Source of the DNA: an uncultured Prosthecobacter sp.
Lineage (GTDB): Bacteria; Verrucomicrobiota; Verrucomicrobiia; Verrucomicrobiales; Verrucomicrobiaceae
NCBI GenBank assembly: GCA_937941745.1
Contig: CALDGV010000660.1
Span: 1-8,427 of the forward strand
Length of the DNA: 8,427 nucleotides
Direction: 5' to 3'
Shown: in pieces, positions 6,784-8,427 of the stretch
Layout of the letters: each line of letters starts with the position of its first letter
Position numbering within the stretch: the stretch's first letter is position 1
Position numbers and translations under genes: made by a program
The notes under the pieces: generated by a model
Databases searched by the model: none
What the model was told of the DNA's origin: nothing
Seen by the model: the letters and a program-made list of their open reading frames with translations, nothing else

Positions 6784-7284
6784 TCAGGCAGGCAAGATCG
6801 CCCGCCGCTCCAGCCCCAGACGTCCGCGGCGGTCGCGCCGGAGGCGGATGTCCTCCCGAACAATGTCTGTGCTGCCGGGACCTTCGTATTCCACATTCAC
6901 AATGACAAGTTGAGGCATGATTTCGAGGCTGAGCACTCGAAAAACGGGAGTCCTCTTGATCCGAAAGAAGGCATGCAAAGGGATGTGAGGGTGAGCGGCG
7001 TTCCAAAGCCAGCGCGCAGGGGGGAAGTCATCCAGTTCAGAGAGCGCCTGAAGCATCTCGCGAATCTGATGCTCTTCGTGATGGCGCAGCAGCTTTGAAG
7101 CCGCACGGCGGCCGAGCATCTGCTCCATGAATGCCGCAATCGGGTTGAGATGATCTTCTTCCATCTCCGTGATGATCTCACGAGCACATTCTCCCATGCG
7201 GGCACGAAATTCATCTTTCGTGATGCGGCCGGAATCCAGAAGATTGAAAAGCTGTCGTGGGCTGAGTGGAGTGCTGGGAGGCAC
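6784..7284 (-). CDS. Hypothetical protein with SHOCT-like N-terminus
   Basis: Unrecognised protein of about 166 residues when started at the GTG at 7284. Near the N-terminus, SPRQLFNLLDSGRITKDEFR resembles the short SHOCT motif (leucine-rich helix, GxIT, acidic-EF). A charged helical region follows (AREIITEMEEDHLNP, then AASKLLRHHEEHQIREMLQA). The C-terminal part (about 110-166) is rich in beta residues and Arg (FRVLSLEIMPQLVIVNVEY, then DIRLRRDRRGRLGLERR). No signal peptide or membrane helix is seen, so it is probably cytoplasmic. The frame is open to a TTG at 7383, but that stretch reads through the prepilin terminator (RRRRED comes from the hairpin), so the true start must be downstream of it. 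GTG 7284 is the best visible choice; the ATG at 7197 would lose the SHOCT-like part. It lies 86 bases before the secreted protein gene on the same strand. Confidence 0.62.
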   Translation of the reverse strand: MPPSTPLSPRQLFNLLDSGRITKDEFRARMGECAREIITEMEEDHLNPIAAFMEQMLGRRAASKLLRHHEEHQIREMLQALSELDDFPPARWLWNAAHPHIPLHAFFRIKRTPVFRVLSLEIMPQLVIVNVEYEGPGSTDIVREDIRLRRDRRGRLGLERRAILPA

Positions 7285-7327
7285 GGCAAGAAGTCGGTAG
7301 GCGGACCTGAGGATGGTGGCAGTCAAC

Positions 7328-7359
7328 AAAAACGCCGCCGGGAGGTCTTCCCGGCGGCG
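7328..7359 (-). terminator. Rho-independent terminator of the prepilin gene
   Basis: On the minus strand, an eleven-pair perfect stem (7359-7349 with 7343-7333), a five-base loop and five T residues (opposite A 7328-7332). It begins about 30 bases after the prepilin stop. This is a strong intrinsic terminator. It means the genes downstream need their own promoter or depend on read-through; a TTGACT (opposite 7321-7326) immediately beyond it could serve as a -35, though no good -10 follows. Confidence 0.93.
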
Positions 7360-7389
7360 CCTAAACGCTAATGCACGCAGCAAGAATCA

Positions 7390-8268
7390 TCACTGGCCAG
7401 GGGCAGGAGCTGCAGGGGCTGCTGGAGGAGCACCAGGCAAGGCAGGCAGACCGCCTGCAGGTGCGGCGGGAGCGCCTGGCAGACCAGGAAGGGCACCAGG
7501 AGCAGCAGGCAGAGCGCCTGGAGCCCCAGGAAGGGCGCCTGGCATGCTGGGAACGACACCACCAGACTGCATCCCGGTGTTCAGGATCTGCAGCACCTGC
7601 TGGGGCTGGTTCTGGCTGGCCATCGTGAAGATGTCATAGCCACCGTTCATCGCCTTCGGACCTACAGCCGGGCCTTTTTTCGAGGCAAGCTGCTCGACCT
7701 GCACGGAGTTGTCGTTGCGGCCGATGATGATCTTGCCACCGCGCCAGGAACGGCCTTCACGAGGCTGTCCGGCAGCATCGCAGTTCCACTGCGGAGGCCA
7801 GCTGGGGGCCAGAGGGTTTTCGAAAACCAGCGGCATGATGCCGTTGCTGGAGGTCGTCTGCCCCTGGGTCAGCGCCCAATGGTTTTCGCCAGCCTGCAGC
7901 GCCTGGTCAAAGGAAGGCGCTGTGCCAACGTTGCCGTCCGGGATGAACTTCGAGGCCTTCGCGCCGAAAATGCGCTCGTCCTGGATGATGTCTTCCTGGA
8001 TCAACACGCGGAAGGCGTCGTTGGATGTGATCGCCTGACCGCCCGTCTGTGGATTGTTGTAGGTGTCCGGATAGATGGAGTTGTTGTCGTTCGCGAAGAT
8101 CTTCATGGACATGATGATCTGGCGGCAGTTGTTGGACGTGGAGGTTTGGTTCGCCATGTCCTGAATGACGTTGAAAGTAGGGACCGCCAGGCTCGCGAGA
8201 ATCGCGATGATGGTGATCACCACCAGGAGTTCAATGAGGGTGAAACCTCGGTTGAGGGCTCGTTTCAT
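7390..8268 (-). CDS. Type IV/type II secretion-like prepilin with Pro/Ala/Gly repeat tail
   Basis: Prepilin of 292 residues. The N-terminus MKRALNRGFTLIELLVVITI is a class III signal: cleavage after Gly8, methylation of Phe9, Glu at +5, then a hydrophobic helix to about residue 30. The globular part contains Cys48 and Cys164. The segment WRGGKIIIGRNDNSVQVEQL (175-194) is similar in position and tone to the 'DGxV' end of many pseudopilins of this group. Residues 243-291 form a low-complexity tail built of seven-residue units such as PGALPGA. It would be processed by a PilD-type peptidase and inserted into a pilus or secretion pseudopilus; no assembly genes are in this window, so its machine is unknown. 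Genomes of this phylum carry many such isolated prepilins. The leader before the ATG has no Shine-Dalgarno. Confidence 0.9.
   Translation of the reverse strand: MKRALNRGFTLIELLVVITIIAILASLAVPTFNVIQDMANQTSTSNNCRQIIMSMKIFANDNNSIYPDTYNNPQTGGQAITSNDAFRVLIQEDIIQDERIFGAKASKFIPDGNVGTAPSFDQALQAGENHWALTQGQTTSSNGIMPLVFENPLAPSWPPQWNCDAAGQPREGRSWRGGKIIIGRNDNSVQVEQLASKKGPAVGPKAMNGGYDIFTMASQNQPQQVLQILNTGMQSGGVVPSMPGALPGAPGALPAAPGALPGLPGAPAAPAGGLPALPGAPPAAPAAPAPGQ
7396..7542 (-). repeat. Seven degenerate 21-base in-frame repeats in prepilin tail
   Basis: The 147 bases code for seven units of seven residues (243-291): PGALPGA, PGALPAA, PGALPGL, PGAPAAP, AGGLPAL, PGAPPAA, PAAPAPG. The first three are nearly identical and the later ones drift, as expected for a tandem array decaying at one end. 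The tail is predicted to be extended or disordered. Confidence 0.8.
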
Positions 8269-8427
8269 AGTAGTGCGTTAGGGTTGGGGTTATGATGTAT
8301 GAATGATGGACGAAATGATGATATGCCGCCCACCGGCAGCGATTAGACAAACAGCGGCGGCCGCTGGCGAGAAAAATCTTCGTCTTCTCATGTCGCATGG
8401 CCCAAATTTGCCAAAGCCAGGCCCCTG
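8269..8427. other. Upstream region of prepilin gene, no gene seen
   Basis: No convincing coding frame. Reading toward the prepilin, it holds a short hairpin (CAGCGG at 8352-8357 with CCGCTG at 8361-8366), then a stretch at about 8291-8323 with repeated CATCAT/TCATTC words, then the A/C-rich bases before the ATG. A promoter should lie here, but I cannot pick a convincing -35/-10 pair. Confidence 0.4.

Noticed and set aside
6698..7006. 103-residue N-terminal extension of the secreted protein
   Set aside because: It overlaps the SHOCT-like gene, looks non-coding, and would bury the clear signal peptide that starts at 6697.
7313..7639. 108-codon plus-strand Gly/Ala/Pro-rich frame
   Set aside because: It is the antisense of the repeat tail of the prepilin and its terminator.
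8390..8420. Possible sigma-54 promoter (GG-N10-GC) upstream of the prepilin
   Set aside because: Only the GG and GC dinucleotides match; the rest of the -24/-12 consensus is poor and it lies about 135 bases from the ATG.

Overview
This window looks like ordinary chromosomal sequence from a Gram-negative bacterium with lipid A. It is probably a Verrucomicrobiota member of the Prosthecobacter/Verrucomicrobium type. That placement is an inference from three things: LpxB together with a large type II-secretion-like prepilin, a short single-domain diacylglycerol/undecaprenol kinase, and several secreted or membrane proteins I cannot place in well-known families. No 16S or other marker gene is present to confirm it. 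I see no phage, transposon, integrase, CRISPR array or toxin-antitoxin pair.

Layout. Block A (about 1-2420, minus strand) reads lpxB (lipid A disaccharide synthase), then a small 3D-domain lipoprotein, then nth (endonuclease III). nth most likely starts at a GTG five bases after the lipoprotein stop. Block B (2591-5324, plus strand) has a highly C/G-ending, TIM-barrel sugar isomerase/epimerase-like gene closed by a strong terminator. After it come tRNA-Pro(TGG), a YbjN-like gene starting four bases after the tRNA CCA end, and a two-helix membrane protein with a bacterial PH domain. Block C (8268-5359, minus strand) has a prepilin with a Pro/Ala/Gly repeat tail and a strong terminator. It continues with a SHOCT-like small protein, a secreted helical protein of unknown function, and a DagK-family kinase. 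Blocks A and B diverge at 2421-2590; blocks B and C converge at 5325-5358.

How the genes relate. Several products belong to the cell envelope: lipid A synthesis, lipid or undecaprenol phosphorylation, a lipoprotein, a prepilin and secreted or membrane proteins. Nothing shows that they form one dedicated system. I do not claim a new multi-gene system. The points most worth following are the tRNA-mRNA arrangement with almost no leader, the non-canonical cysteine set in Nth, the absence of a recognisable strong Shine-Dalgarno sequence before every gene, and the seven-residue repeat tail of the prepilin.
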